Source: Brevibacterium sp. (GTDB lineage Bacteria; Actinomycetota; Actinomycetes; Actinomycetales; Brevibacteriaceae). Taken from it: 64,000 nt of DNA. Within the stretch, counting starts at the first letter, position 1; each line of letters begins with the position of its first letter. The stretch is taken from assembly GCF_031179145.1 (NCBI RefSeq), contig NZ_JAPSIB010000001.1, positions 218,853-282,852 of the forward strand. The letters are read 5' to 3'. Below the pieces are notes generated by a model, which saw nothing but the letters and a program-made list of their open reading frames with translations, made no database searches and was not told the origin of the DNA. A program made the translations under genes and the position numbers. This document shows, piece by piece, positions 30,658 to 38,641 of this stretch.

Positions 30658-30992
30658 TGCCCGAAGTCATTGACTCACCCAGCAATGCGAGCGTCGACGA
30701 GGTGATCGAGGCGCTGATGGATGTCGTCGACCCGGAACTCGGGATCAACATCGTCGACCTCGGACTCGTCTACGGCGTCAGCGTCGAGGACGACGGCACC
30801 GCGGTCATCGAGATGACGCTGACCTCGGCCGCGTGCCCGCTCACCGATGTGATCGAGGACCAGACGGCGCAGTGCCTCGACGGCATCGTCCCGGCCTACC
30901 GCGTCAACTGGGTCTGGATGCCGCCATGGGGTCCCGAGAAGATCACCGACGACGGCCGTGAGCAGATGCGCGCGCTCGGCTTCAACATCTGA
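30657..30992 (+). CDS. sufT: SufT-like metal-sulfur cluster assembly factor (MIP18/DUF59)
   Basis: A 111-residue DUF59 protein ending the suf operon. The family motif is LMDVVDPELGINIVDLGLVYGV (about residues 20-41), and the conserved Cys lies in TSAACPLTDVI (about 60). Homologues in the same position (Rv1466 in M. tuberculosis, SufT in staphylococci) help mature Fe-S proteins. The TAATG overlap with sufU indicates coupling. Strong hairpins follow. Confidence 0.93.
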   Translation: MPEVIDSPSNASVDEVIEALMDVVDPELGINIVDLGLVYGVSVEDDGTAVIEMTLTSAACPLTDVIEDQTAQCLDGIVPAYRVNWVWMPPWGPEKITDDGREQMRALGFNI

Positions 30993-31019
30993 GACCCTCA
31001 GCCGCATGACATGAGACGA

Positions 31020-31092
31020 GACGTCCCTGCGGGGACGTCGACCCTCGATTCGCCGAGGTGGGTGTGACGGAACCGTCGCCCCCACCTCGGCG
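31020..31092 (+). terminator. Double hairpin at the end of the suf operon
   Basis: Two hairpins follow sufT: an 8-bp stem at 31020-31039 (GACGTCCC/GGGACGTC) and a 12-bp stem at 31051-31062 with 31081-31092, which encloses a further GACGG/CCGTC pair. There is no T-tract, but the tandem arrangement before an unrelated gene fits a terminator. Confidence 0.75.
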
Positions 31093-31142
31093 TCGTCCTG
31101 GGCGGACGTGGAAGAATGAGAGTCCGACACCGAGGAGCTTCA

Positions 31143-31805
31143 TTGACGATCATTGCCGCCGCAGACGGTTCTGCCCTCGGCAACCCCGGACCCGCGGGCT
31201 GGGCCTGGTACATCGACGATGACTGCTGGCACGCCGGCGGCTGGCCGGAATCGACGAACAACCGCGGCGAGCTGATGGCCGTCCTCGACCTGCTCGTCTC
31301 CACCGCCGACGTCGACGACGATCTCAAGATCTACTGCGATTCGCAGTACGTCATCAACGCCCTGACGAAATGGATGCCGGGCTGGAAGCGTCGCGGCTGG
31401 AAGAAGGCCGACGGCAAGGAGGTCCTCAACAGGGACCTGCTGGCCGAGCTCGACGAGGCGCTGACCGGGCGCAGCGTCGAGTTCGAATGGGTCAAGGGCC
31501 ACAGCGACCACACGATGAACGAGGCCGCCGACAAACGCGCCCGCGCCGCCGCCACCGCCTATCAGAACGGGACCGCGGTCCCCGCGGGCCCCGGATTCGT
31601 CGCCGGGCGAGTTCCCGAGTCAAGAGCCGTTCCCGAGACGACAGCCCCCGAGACGACAGCCCCCGAACCACCCGCAACCACAGTGGTGTCCTGCCGCGTG
31701 CCCACGAATATCGCCGACGAACTCGTCGCCCGGGCCCACGCCGCCGACGTCCACCCACAGGAATATCTGGCCGAACTCATCGGCCGCAGTTTGGAGAATC
31801 AATGA
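31143..31805 (+). CDS. rnhA: Ribonuclease HI with C-terminal ribbon-helix-helix-like domain
   Basis: A 220-residue protein. Residues 1-140 are RNase HI, which cuts RNA in RNA-DNA hybrids; the catalytic set is D8, E43, D66 and D130. After a repetitive Pro/Thr/Glu linker (PETTAPETTAPEPPATT, about 164-180) comes a segment (181-217: a strand VVSCRVPTNI, then two helices ADELVARAHAADV and HPQEYLAELIGRSL) that looks like a ribbon-helix-helix DNA-binding fold. I chose TTG 31143 because GAGGAG sits at 31132-31137 and the RNase H core starts directly; an in-frame ATG at 31116 would add nine atypical residues. It overlaps the ABC-F gene by four bases. Confidence 0.88.
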   Translation: MTIIAAADGSALGNPGPAGWAWYIDDDCWHAGGWPESTNNRGELMAVLDLLVSTADVDDDLKIYCDSQYVINALTKWMPGWKRRGWKKADGKEVLNRDLLAELDEALTGRSVEFEWVKGHSDHTMNEAADKRARAAATAYQNGTAVPAGPGFVAGRVPESRAVPETTAPETTAPEPPATTVVSCRVPTNIADELVARAHAADVHPQEYLAELIGRSLENQ

Positions 31806-33400
31806 TTCAGGCCTCAGGGCTCGAAGTCGTCGTCGGCGCCCGCACGCTGATGTCCGATGTGTCCTTCCGCGTCGACAAGGGGGACCGGGTCGGTCTCGTC
31901 GGCCGCAACGGAGCCGGCAAGACCACCCTGACGAAGGTGATCATGGGCGGTCACCCGGCCGCGCAGGGCAGCGTCTCGGTCTCCGGGACCGTCGGCTACC
32001 TGCCGCAGGACCCGCGCAGCGGCGACCTCACGTCCACGGGCAAGGAGCGCATCCTCGGCGCCCGCGACCTCGACGTGCTCGTCCGCCGGTTGCGCAAGGC
32101 CGAGCGGCAGATGGCGTCACCGGATGAGAAGGTCGCCGCCAAGGCGATCGAGAAGTACCCCCGCATCGAGGCCGAGTTCATGGCCGCCGGCGGCTATTCG
32201 GCGGAGTCCGAGGCGTACGCGATCGCGGCCAACCTCGGCCTCGACGAGGACCTCGTCAGCCAGGAAATCGGCACGCTGTCCGGCGGTCAGCGTCGGCGCG
32301 TGGAGCTCGCCCGGATCCTGTTCTCGGCTCCGGACACGATGATCCTCGACGAGCCGACCAACCATCTCGACGCCGAATCGGTGCTGTGGCTGCGCGACTA
32401 CCTCAAGGCCTACTCGGGCGGGCTCATCGTCATCAGCCACGACCTCGACCTCATCGACGAGGTCGTCAACAAGGTGTTCTTCCTCGACGCGACCCGGCAG
32501 ACCATCGACATCTACTCGATGGGCTACCGGCTCTACCTCAAGCAGCGCGAGGACGACGAGCGTCGTCGCCGCCGCGAACGCGCGAATGCGGAGAAGAAGG
32601 CCTCGGCCCTGACCGCGCAGGCGAACAAGATGATGGCGAAGGCGACGAAGACCGTGGCCGCCCAGCAGATGGTCAAGCGGGCCGAGCGGATGATGGCCGG
32701 GCTCGAGGACGAACGCAGCGCCGACAAGGTGGCCAATCTGCGCTTCCCGGCGCCGGCCGACTGCGGACGCGTGCCGCTGACGGCCGAGGGTCTCTCGCGC
32801 AGCTACGGCTCGACCGAGGTCTTCACCGGCGTCGACCTCGCGATCGACAAGGGCTCACGAGTGGTCATCCTCGGCTTCAACGGCGCCGGGAAGACGACGC
32901 TGCTGCGACTGCTCGGCGGCCTCGACGAACCCGACTCCGGGAAGGTCGTCCCCGGTCACGGGCTCAAGCTCGGCTACTATGCGCAGGAGCACGAGACCCT
33001 CGACCTCGACCGCAGTGTGCTGGAGAACATGCGCAGCTCCTCGCCGCACCTCGACGACACCGCCGTGCGGACCGTGCTCGGTTCGTTCCTGTTCTCCGGA
33101 GACGACGTTCACAAACCCACAGGTGTGCTCTCCGGTGGGGAGAAGACGCGTCTGGCCCTGGCCACCCTCGTCGTCTCGAGCGCCAATGTGCTCCTCCTCG
33201 ACGAGCCGACGAACAACCTCGATCCGGCTTCGCGGGAGGAGATCCTCGCCGCGATCCGCCGCTACGAAGGTGCGATCGTCCTCGTCACCCACGACGAAGG
33301 AGCGGTGGCCGCTCTCGACCCGGACCGGGTGCTCCTGCTGCCCGACGGCGACGAGGATCTGTGGAACGACTCCTACCTCGATCTCGTCACCCTGACCTGA
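31802..33400 (+). CDS. ABC-F family ATPase
   Basis: A 532-residue protein with two ABC ATPase cores and no membrane part. First core: Walker A GRNGAGKTT (about 37), signature LSGGQRRR, Walker B MILDEPTNHLDAES. Then a charged linker rich in Arg/Lys/Ala (the ABC-F P-site tRNA interaction motif region), and a second core with GFNGAGKTT, LSGGEKTR and LLLDEPTNNLDPAS. ABC-F proteins act on the ribosome as translation factors or antibiotic-protection proteins. The position matches the mycobacterial Rv1473 gene, sometimes called a macrolide transporter. Whether this one gives resistance cannot be told. Confidence 0.94.
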   Translation: MIQASGLEVVVGARTLMSDVSFRVDKGDRVGLVGRNGAGKTTLTKVIMGGHPAAQGSVSVSGTVGYLPQDPRSGDLTSTGKERILGARDLDVLVRRLRKAERQMASPDEKVAAKAIEKYPRIEAEFMAAGGYSAESEAYAIAANLGLDEDLVSQEIGTLSGGQRRRVELARILFSAPDTMILDEPTNHLDAESVLWLRDYLKAYSGGLIVISHDLDLIDEVVNKVFFLDATRQTIDIYSMGYRLYLKQREDDERRRRRERANAEKKASALTAQANKMMAKATKTVAAQQMVKRAERMMAGLEDERSADKVANLRFPAPADCGRVPLTAEGLSRSYGSTEVFTGVDLAIDKGSRVVILGFNGAGKTTLLRLLGGLDEPDSGKVVPGHGLKLGYYAQEHETLDLDRSVLENMRSSSPHLDDTAVRTVLGSFLFSGDDVHKPTGVLSGGEKTRLALATLVVSSANVLLLDEPTNNLDPASREEILAAIRRYEGAIVLVTHDEGAVAALDPDRVLLLPDGDEDLWNDSYLDLVTLT

Positions 33401-33407
33401 GCAGGGT

Positions 33408-34310
33408 CTACCTGAAGCGGTCCTCGAGCAGCGCGTCCTCGTCGGCTTCGTCCTGCCCGCGCACGACCGCAGGGCCGAGCCGGTGGCGACCGTAGCGGCT
33501 GCCGGGAGCGATCTTCGCACCCGCTGCCAGGGCCGCCTTGTCGACGACGACGTATTCGACGTCAACAGCCGGTCCCTGACCCGCCTCGGCGGCGGCTCTG
33601 CGCTCCCGCCGCGCCGAGATCGCCACGGCGATGATGATCATCACCCCGAACGCGAACCACTGCAGCATGTAGGACAGATGGTTGCCGGGGTTGCGGTCGG
33701 GTTCGGGCAGGGCGGTGAGCCCCTGGCCGTCGGTGCCGTCGGCACGCGTGCCGGTGGCCGCGACCTCCCCGTAGGCGTGGGCGTAGGAATTGTCCATGCC
33801 GGGGATCCTCGCGGGATCGATCGCCTTGATCATCCCCTTGGGGTTTGTGTCCTCTGACCCGTCCTGCGCAGGGCGGAGGCGGGCTGTGACCGTCTGCTCA
33901 CCCTTCGGGGCCGGGGGCACTGCCTCGGCGTCGGGAATCCACCCGCGCACCAGCGCGATCGTGTCTCCCGATTCCAGCCGGAACGGGACGACGACGTAGA
34001 ACCCGGTCTGATCGTTGACGGTCCGGTTGCGCGCCAGCACCGTGTCCTCGGCCAGGTACTCGCCGGTCAGCGTCACCGGCCGCCATTCGTCATCAGGACT
34101 CAGCCGCGCCGAGGTGGAGCCGAGGAGCTCATCGATGGCGGCGGGCTGCGCGGAGTAGTTGGCCTCGATCGTGTTGATCTCGTCCATTCGCTGGGTTCGG
34201 CGATCCTTCTGCCACAGGGCCAGGCACACGCAGGCGATGACGACGACGATCGTCATGGCGATGTACTTGAGCCAGCGGCCGCTGAGCAGGAATGAGTAGC
34301 GGCCGCTCAT
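33408..34310 (-). CDS. SURF1 family cytochrome oxidase biogenesis protein
   Basis: A 300-residue SURF1-like protein with the usual two membrane helices, at about residues 14-33 (IAMTIVVVIACVCLALWQ) and 218-236, flanking an extracytoplasmic domain (WRPVTLTGEYLAEDTVLARNRTVNDQTGFYVVVPFRL; LVRGWIP). SURF1 proteins help insert heme A into the aa3 oxidase, which fits ctaA and ctaB nearby. A C-terminal tail of about 60 charged and Ala-rich residues extends beyond the family core. It overlaps the small gene upstream by four bases and converges with the ABC-F gene, leaving only seven bases between stops. Confidence 0.93.
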   Translation of the reverse strand: MSGRYSFLLSGRWLKYIAMTIVVVIACVCLALWQKDRRTQRMDEINTIEANYSAQPAAIDELLGSTSARLSPDDEWRPVTLTGEYLAEDTVLARNRTVNDQTGFYVVVPFRLESGDTIALVRGWIPDAEAVPPAPKGEQTVTARLRPAQDGSEDTNPKGMIKAIDPARIPGMDNSYAHAYGEVAATGTRADGTDGQGLTALPEPDRNPGNHLSYMLQWFAFGVMIIIAVAISARRERRAAAEAGQGPAVDVEYVVVDKAALAAGAKIAPGSRYGRHRLGPAVVRGQDEADEDALLEDRFR

Positions 34311-34519
34311 CCTGCGTCCTCCGGGATCTCGTCGACCGAGACGTCGGAGAGGTAGAAGCCGCGCAGGCGGAGGAATTCGCGCAGATGGTCGAGATGTTCG
34401 TCACAGGCCAGCCACACCTTGCGCCGCACCGGGGTGTGCAGGCGCGGGTTGTTCCACAGGATGGCACGTGAGGCATCGGCTCGGCAGCCCTTGGCCGAGC
34501 ATCTGAGGTCAGCGTTCAA
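34307..34519 (-). CDS. Small Cys/His protein, conserved actinobacterial hypothetical
   Basis: A 70-residue protein with a C-X4-C pair at residues 7 and 12 (CSAKGC) and C-X2-H further on (ACDEHLDHL), suggesting a small zinc site. Homologues next to SURF1 genes are often labelled acetone carboxylase, which I think is a misannotation because nothing of that enzyme is visible. It is translated with SURF1 (ATGA overlap), so a link to oxidase assembly or membrane metal handling is possible but inferred. Confidence 0.8.
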   Translation of the reverse strand: MNADLRCSAKGCRADASRAILWNNPRLHTPVRRKVWLACDEHLDHLREFLRLRGFYLSDVSVDEIPEDAG

Positions 34520-34522
34520 CTC

Positions 34523-34999
34523 TCACTCCCTGTCGGGATCGGATCCGGAGCCGGGCGCGGGCTCCGGTGGGGATGTGGGATCCGGGGACGTGTGTTCGTC
34601 CGCCGCTGCGGAATCGTCGTCGACGACGTCCCCGGGGATGATGGTGGTCTCGGACCCGCCTGTGCTCTCGGTCGTCTCGTCGGCGAGGTCCGAGGGGATC
34701 GTCGCTCCTCGCGCCGGGGGCAGCTCGAGCCGCGGGGCCTCGTCGATGAGCGCGGAGGCGTCGTTGCGGCTGCGCTCCCGTCCCGCGTTGGCGAAGATCA
34801 CCGCGGGATAGGGGAGGAGGACGGCACCCGCGACGAAGATCCACATCAGGACCGTGGCGGAGGCATCGAAGGCGAAGTACGCGGCGACGAAGCAGGCTGT
34901 CCGGATCCCCATGGTGATCGAGTACTTGATGATCCGCGACCGCATATCGTCGTCAAGGGCGGCCTCGGCCGTCGTGATCTGCTTGGGGTGCTTGGACAT
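34523..34999 (-). CDS. DUF3099 family membrane protein
   Basis: A 158-residue protein. The first about 80 residues match DUF3099: the start KQITTAEAALDDDMRSRIIKYSITMGIRTACFVAAY, with two hydrophobic helices at about 28-46 and 49-71. A disordered tail rich in Pro, Ser, Asp and Glu follows. The function is unknown. It lies three bases from the Cys/His gene and leads the three-gene set ending in SURF1. Confidence 0.88.
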   Translation of the reverse strand: MSKHPKQITTAEAALDDDMRSRIIKYSITMGIRTACFVAAYFAFDASATVLMWIFVAGAVLLPYPAVIFANAGRERSRNDASALIDEAPRLELPPARGATIPSDLADETTESTGGSETTIIPGDVVDDDSAAADEHTSPDPTSPPEPAPGSGSDPDRE

Positions 35000-35118
35000 A
35001 TCCTTCTTCGATCGATGGCTGGTACAAAATCATACTCTTGCTTTGTGAGAGTCGTATCGACGCGGTGGGCAAACACGATAGGTTTGGTCTGTATTCGTCG
35101 AATCAACAGGAGAGTTCT

Positions 35119-35829
35119 GTGTCTGAACCACGCGTAGTCCTCGTCACCGGGGGCAACCGCGGGATCGGTCGCACCATCGCCGAGGAGTTCCTCGCCCTCG
35201 GCGACAAGGTGGCCGTCACCTCCCGCAACGGAGATGCCCCCGAAGGAGCATTGGCGGTGGCCGCCGATGTCACCGATACCGCATCCCTCGACCAGGCCTT
35301 CAGCCAGGTCGAGGAGCAGCTCGGCCCCGTCGAGGTGGTCGTGGCCAACGCCGGCATCACCCGGGACAACCTTCTCATGCGCATGAGCGACGACGAGTTC
35401 GAAGCCGTCGTCGACACCAACCTCACCGGTGCCTTCCGCACCGTCAAGCGCGCCATCACCGGCATGATCCGAGCCAAGAAGGGCCGAATCGTCCTCATCT
35501 CGTCCGTCTCCGGGCTCTACGGCGTCCCCGGTCAGGCCAACTACTCGTCCTCGAAGGCCGGACTCGTCGGCCTGGCACGGTCGGTCACCCGTGAGCTCGG
35601 CTCCCGCGGCATCACCGCCAACGTCGTCGCCCCCGGGTTCATCCGCACCGACATGACCGACGAGCTCAGCGAGAAGCAGCGATCAGACTACCTGTCGACG
35701 ATCCCGGCCAAGCGCTTCGCCGAAGCCACCGAGGTCGCCCAGGTCGTGCGCTGGATCGCCTCCGACGAGGCCGCCTACATCTCCGGAGCCGTCATCCCCG
35801 TCGACGGCGGCCTCGGCATGGGACACTGA
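35119..35829 (+). CDS. fabG: 3-oxoacyl-ACP reductase FabG (MabA-like)
   Basis: A 236-residue short-chain dehydrogenase that reduces 3-oxoacyl-ACP with NADPH in fatty acid elongation. Motifs: cofactor loop TGGNRGIGR (about residues 10-18), NAGIT (about 83), catalytic Ser in SSVSGLYG and YSSSK (Tyr-X3-Lys, about 145-149). GTG 35119 is preceded by AGGAG at 35108-35112. inhA follows after 81 bp, the same order as mycobacterial mabA-inhA. Confidence 0.93.
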   Translation: MSEPRVVLVTGGNRGIGRTIAEEFLALGDKVAVTSRNGDAPEGALAVAADVTDTASLDQAFSQVEEQLGPVEVVVANAGITRDNLLMRMSDDEFEAVVDTNLTGAFRTVKRAITGMIRAKKGRIVLISSVSGLYGVPGQANYSSSKAGLVGLARSVTRELGSRGITANVVAPGFIRTDMTDELSEKQRSDYLSTIPAKRFAEATEVAQVVRWIASDEAAYISGAVIPVDGGLGMGH

Positions 35830-35910
35830 GCACCAGCATCACTCGACCAAGAGCCGTTGAGTCTCCGCACGGACGTCGGCTCTGCATAAGCATCATGAGA
35901 AAGGACCACC

Positions 35911-36669
35911 ATGGGAATTCTTGAGGGAAAGCGCATCCTCGTCACCGGAGTGCTGACCGAGGCCTCCATCGCCTTCGCGGCCGCCCGCATCGCCCAGGAG
36001 CAGGGTGCTGAAGTCATCCTCTCCAGCTTCGGCCGGCAGATGAAGATCACCCAGATCATCGCCGAGCGCCTGCCCGTCACCCCGCGCGTGATCGAACTCG
36101 ACGCGACCAACGAGGATGACCTCGCCGCCCTGCCCGAGCGTCTCGAGAGCAACATCGACGGCATCGTCCACGCCATCGCCTTCGCCCCCAAGGACGCCCT
36201 CGGCGGCGTGTTCCTCGACACCCCCTGGGAGTCGGTCTCCGCGGCGATCCACGTCTCCGCCTACTCGCTCAAGGCCATCACCGTCGCCGCCAAGCCCGTC
36301 CTCAACCCGGGCTCCGGCGTCGTCGGCCTGACCTTCGACGCGACGATCTCCTGGCCCGTCTACGACTGGATGGGCGTGGCGAAGGCCGCGTTCGAATCGA
36401 CCGCTCGCTACCTCGCGAAGTACGTCGGCGACGACGGTGTGCGCGTCAACCTCGTCTCGGCCGGTCCTCTCAAGACCACCGCCGCCACCTCGATCCCCGG
36501 CTTCGGGACGCTCGAGGACATGTGGGGCGAGCGCGCGCCGCTGGGTTGGGACCAGAAGGACACGACCCCGGCGGGCAAGGCGATCGTGGCGCTGCTCTCG
36601 GACTGGTTCCCCGCCACGACCGGTGAGATGGTCCACGTCGACGGCGGATTCCACTCGACCGGCGCCTGA
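35911..36669 (+). CDS. inhA: Enoyl-ACP reductase, InhA/FabI type
   Basis: A 252-residue NADH-dependent enoyl-ACP reductase, the last step of the elongation cycle. The catalytic Tyr-X6-Lys is in VYDWMGVAKAAFE, and the C-terminal segments ERAPLGWDQKDTTPAGKAIVALLSDW and TTGEMVHVDGGFH closely follow mycobacterial InhA. The N-terminal cofactor stretch ILVTGVLTEASIAFAAARIAQEQGA fits as well. AGAAAGGACC precedes ATG 35911. Such enzymes are targets of isoniazid and triclosan type inhibitors, but sensitivity cannot be read here. Confidence 0.94.
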   Translation: MGILEGKRILVTGVLTEASIAFAAARIAQEQGAEVILSSFGRQMKITQIIAERLPVTPRVIELDATNEDDLAALPERLESNIDGIVHAIAFAPKDALGGVFLDTPWESVSAAIHVSAYSLKAITVAAKPVLNPGSGVVGLTFDATISWPVYDWMGVAKAAFESTARYLAKYVGDDGVRVNLVSAGPLKTTAATSIPGFGTLEDMWGERAPLGWDQKDTTPAGKAIVALLSDWFPATTGEMVHVDGGFHSTGA

Positions 36670-36682
36670 GTCGGCTCCCACG

Positions 36683-37183
36683 ATGCCTGTGCTCATCCTC
36701 GCCCGCCATGCCACGGCGGAAGACGACGGTCCCACCGACTATGAGCGGTCGTTGAACGCCAAGGGCCTGGCCCAGGCGATCGAAGCCGGAGCCGAGATCG
36801 CCGAGCGCTGGTCACCCGATGTGGCCATCGCCTCGGCGGCGCGGCGCACCATGCAGACCGGGCAGGCCGTCGTCGAGGCGGTCAACGCCCCCGACGACTC
36901 CCCGTCCGCGAGGGGGCTCGAGCTGCGGCTCGACGAATCCCTCTACCGCGCAGGAGTCGAGGACTGGATCGATGTGATCCGCTCGATCCCGGCCGAGGCG
37001 AACTGCGCCTACATCGTCGGCCATCAGCCGACCGTCGCCGAGGTGATCGGCCACCTGTGCCCCGACTTCGGAGTTCCGCAGTCGTTCCGGCCGTCCTCGC
37101 TGGCGGTGTTCACACTCGAGAGCTGGGACGTCGAACCCGGGCAGTACCCCGAGCCGGAGCTGAGGTACTTCCACGGCGTCTGA
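36683..37183 (+). CDS. SixA-like histidine phosphatase
   Basis: A 166-residue member of the histidine phosphatase superfamily, SixA branch. The catalytic RH motif is LARHATAEDDG (His at residue 8), the usual SLNAKGLAQA segment follows, and the second His is in IVGHQPTVAEVI (about residue 115). SixA removes phosphate from phosphohistidine proteins in E. coli; the partner here is unknown. It starts 13 bases after inhA and is likely cotranscribed. Confidence 0.88.
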   Translation: MPVLILARHATAEDDGPTDYERSLNAKGLAQAIEAGAEIAERWSPDVAIASAARRTMQTGQAVVEAVNAPDDSPSARGLELRLDESLYRAGVEDWIDVIRSIPAEANCAYIVGHQPTVAEVIGHLCPDFGVPQSFRPSSLAVFTLESWDVEPGQYPEPELRYFHGV

Positions 37184-37211
37184 GTCGGCAGGGGAACCTG
37201 CCTTGGCTCAG
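37180..37211. terminator. Hairpin between convergent genes
   Basis: CTGAG (37180-37184) pairs with CTCAG (37207-37211), and inside it GGCAGG (37187-37192) pairs with CCTGCC (37197-37202) around a GGAA loop. It overlaps the end of the phosphatase gene and the end of serB, so it probably ends transcription from both sides. Confidence 0.6.
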
Positions 37212-37843
37212 AGCAACTGCAGGACCTGGCGCAGGTCGCGTTCGACGATGACGGCGTCGGCAGCCTGCGCCAGCGCCGGCTTCGCGCAGAACGCGACTCC
37301 CAGGCCGGCGGCCTCGATCATCCCGATGTCATTGGCTCCATCCCCGACCGCCACAGTCAGGGAAGGATCGCAGTCATAGGTGCGCACGAGCTCGGCGAAG
37401 ATCTGCGCCTTCGCACTCGGATCGATGACCCGGCCCCGGGTCCGACCGGTGAGTCGGCCGTCTGCGATCTCGAAGCTGTTGGCGAAGACCTCGGTGATCC
37501 CGACCTCCGTGGCCAAGGGGGCGATGACTTCGGTGAAGCCGCCCGAGACCAGAGCCACATGACCGCCCCCGGCCATCACCGCCTCGACGAGGTCCTGGGC
37601 GCCCGTGGTCAGGGTGATCTGCGACCGGACGGAGTCGAGCACGGACACCGGCAGGCCCCGCAGCAGTGCGACCCGTTCGGCCAATGACGCCGCGAAGTCG
37701 ATCTCGCCGGCCATCGCCCTCTCCGTGATCTCCGCGACCTGGGGGCCGACCTGGGCGTGGAAGGCGATGAGGTCGATGACCTCCTCATTGATGAAGGTCG
37801 AGTCGACGTCCATGACCAGCAGCTGTGCTCTCTTCTCATTCAC
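37208..37843 (-). CDS. serB: Phosphoserine phosphatase
   Basis: A 211-residue HAD phosphatase for the last step of serine synthesis. Motifs: DVDST (about residues 12-16, MDVDSTFINEEVID), the substrate segment, SGGF (about 99), the Lys in SAKAQI and the final GDGANDIGMIEAAG (about 165). The N-terminal ACT-type domain found in many SerB proteins is missing, so this is the short form. The likely start is GTG at 37841-37843, overlapping the stop of the gene upstream as GTGA; the ATG at 37811-37813 is less likely because it would cut into the first motif. Confidence 0.92.
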   Translation of the reverse strand: MNEKRAQLLVMDVDSTFINEEVIDLIAFHAQVGPQVAEITERAMAGEIDFAASLAERVALLRGLPVSVLDSVRSQITLTTGAQDLVEAVMAGGGHVALVSGGFTEVIAPLATEVGITEVFANSFEIADGRLTGRTRGRVIDPSAKAQIFAELVRTYDCDPSLTVAVGDGANDIGMIEAAGLGVAFCAKPALAQAADAVIVERDLRQVLQLL

Positions 37844-38574
37844 TCCTTCATCGTAGCCACTGCCGTGATGTAGTCCGCGGCGGCGGGGTGCAGCCGGGCC
37901 AGCAGAGCGCCGAACTCGGGCGGGGCCACGGTCGCGGGAGCCAGCACGCTGCGCATCCGGTCGTGGATGTCCAGGGCTGCGTAGATCGCCCGCCCGTCGG
38001 CGCTGCGGGGGATGAGCTTCGAAATCGGATGGCTGGTGCTCAGTTCCTCCTGCCAGTCCCGCCACGGGCCCGTGCGCCATGCCTCGGGCACGCGGGTGGT
38101 CTCGACGATGCCCAGACCTTCCATCACGAGCAGACGCAGGCGGCGCAGCGCCTCGGCGGGGGTGCCGACCGTGACCGGGCGGAAGACCGTGTCCGCGCAG
38201 GCGATCACCTCGACGTTCTCCTCGGCGCCGAGGAGGACGACTGCGACCTGCTGCTCACCGCGGTGGAGGACCACCGGTGCCGTGTGCCGGCCCACCCGCA
38301 GCCGGTCGGCCTTCGTCACTGGGGGAGTCGTGTGCGGCAGGGAGGGGTGGTGCAGGGACAGCCGCGCATGGGTGACGCCCTGGCCGGCGATCTCGGCCGC
38401 GAAGAGCAGCAGCCCGGTGGGCGCATGAGTGCCGAAGACCTCGTCCGAGACGATGAGGGGAACATCACGTCCGTCGTCGAGGAAGGCCGCGGACACCTCG
38501 TCGGGGGCCATCGTCGCACGCAGGCGGTGATTGAGCGCCAGGGTGAGCAGGAACGAGTCGAGAGTGGAGTCCAT
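37840..38574 (-). CDS. Conserved hypothetical protein cotranscribed with serB
   Basis: A 244-residue protein that I cannot place in a characterised family. It has no clear membrane helix or cofactor motif. The composition is mixed alpha-beta, with a run of strands in the middle (TAPVVLHRGEQQVAVVLLGAEENVEVIACADTVFRPVT). The ATG at 38572-38574 is preceded by TATCCT on the minus strand (38582-38587) seven bases away, a leaderless-type start. It ends in a GTGA overlap with serB, so the two are coupled, and a role near serine metabolism is only a guess. Confidence 0.75.
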   Translation of the reverse strand: MDSTLDSFLLTLALNHRLRATMAPDEVSAAFLDDGRDVPLIVSDEVFGTHAPTGLLLFAAEIAGQGVTHARLSLHHPSLPHTTPPVTKADRLRVGRHTAPVVLHRGEQQVAVVLLGAEENVEVIACADTVFRPVTVGTPAEALRRLRLLVMEGLGIVETTRVPEAWRTGPWRDWQEELSTSHPISKLIPRSADGRAIYAALDIHDRMRSVLAPATVAPPEFGALLARLHPAAADYITAVATMKE

Positions 38575-38641
38575 TCGAACCAGGATAGACCCGCGTGCCT
38601 GCGGTGTAGAGCGCGGTGCGCCTGGGATAGAGTGTGGAGAC

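Noticed and set aside
35830..35910. Attenuator between fabG and inhA
   Set aside because: AGAGCCG and CGGCTCT can pair (35850-35856 with 35877-35883), but the loop is 20 bases and no alternative fold or T-tract supports a terminator.
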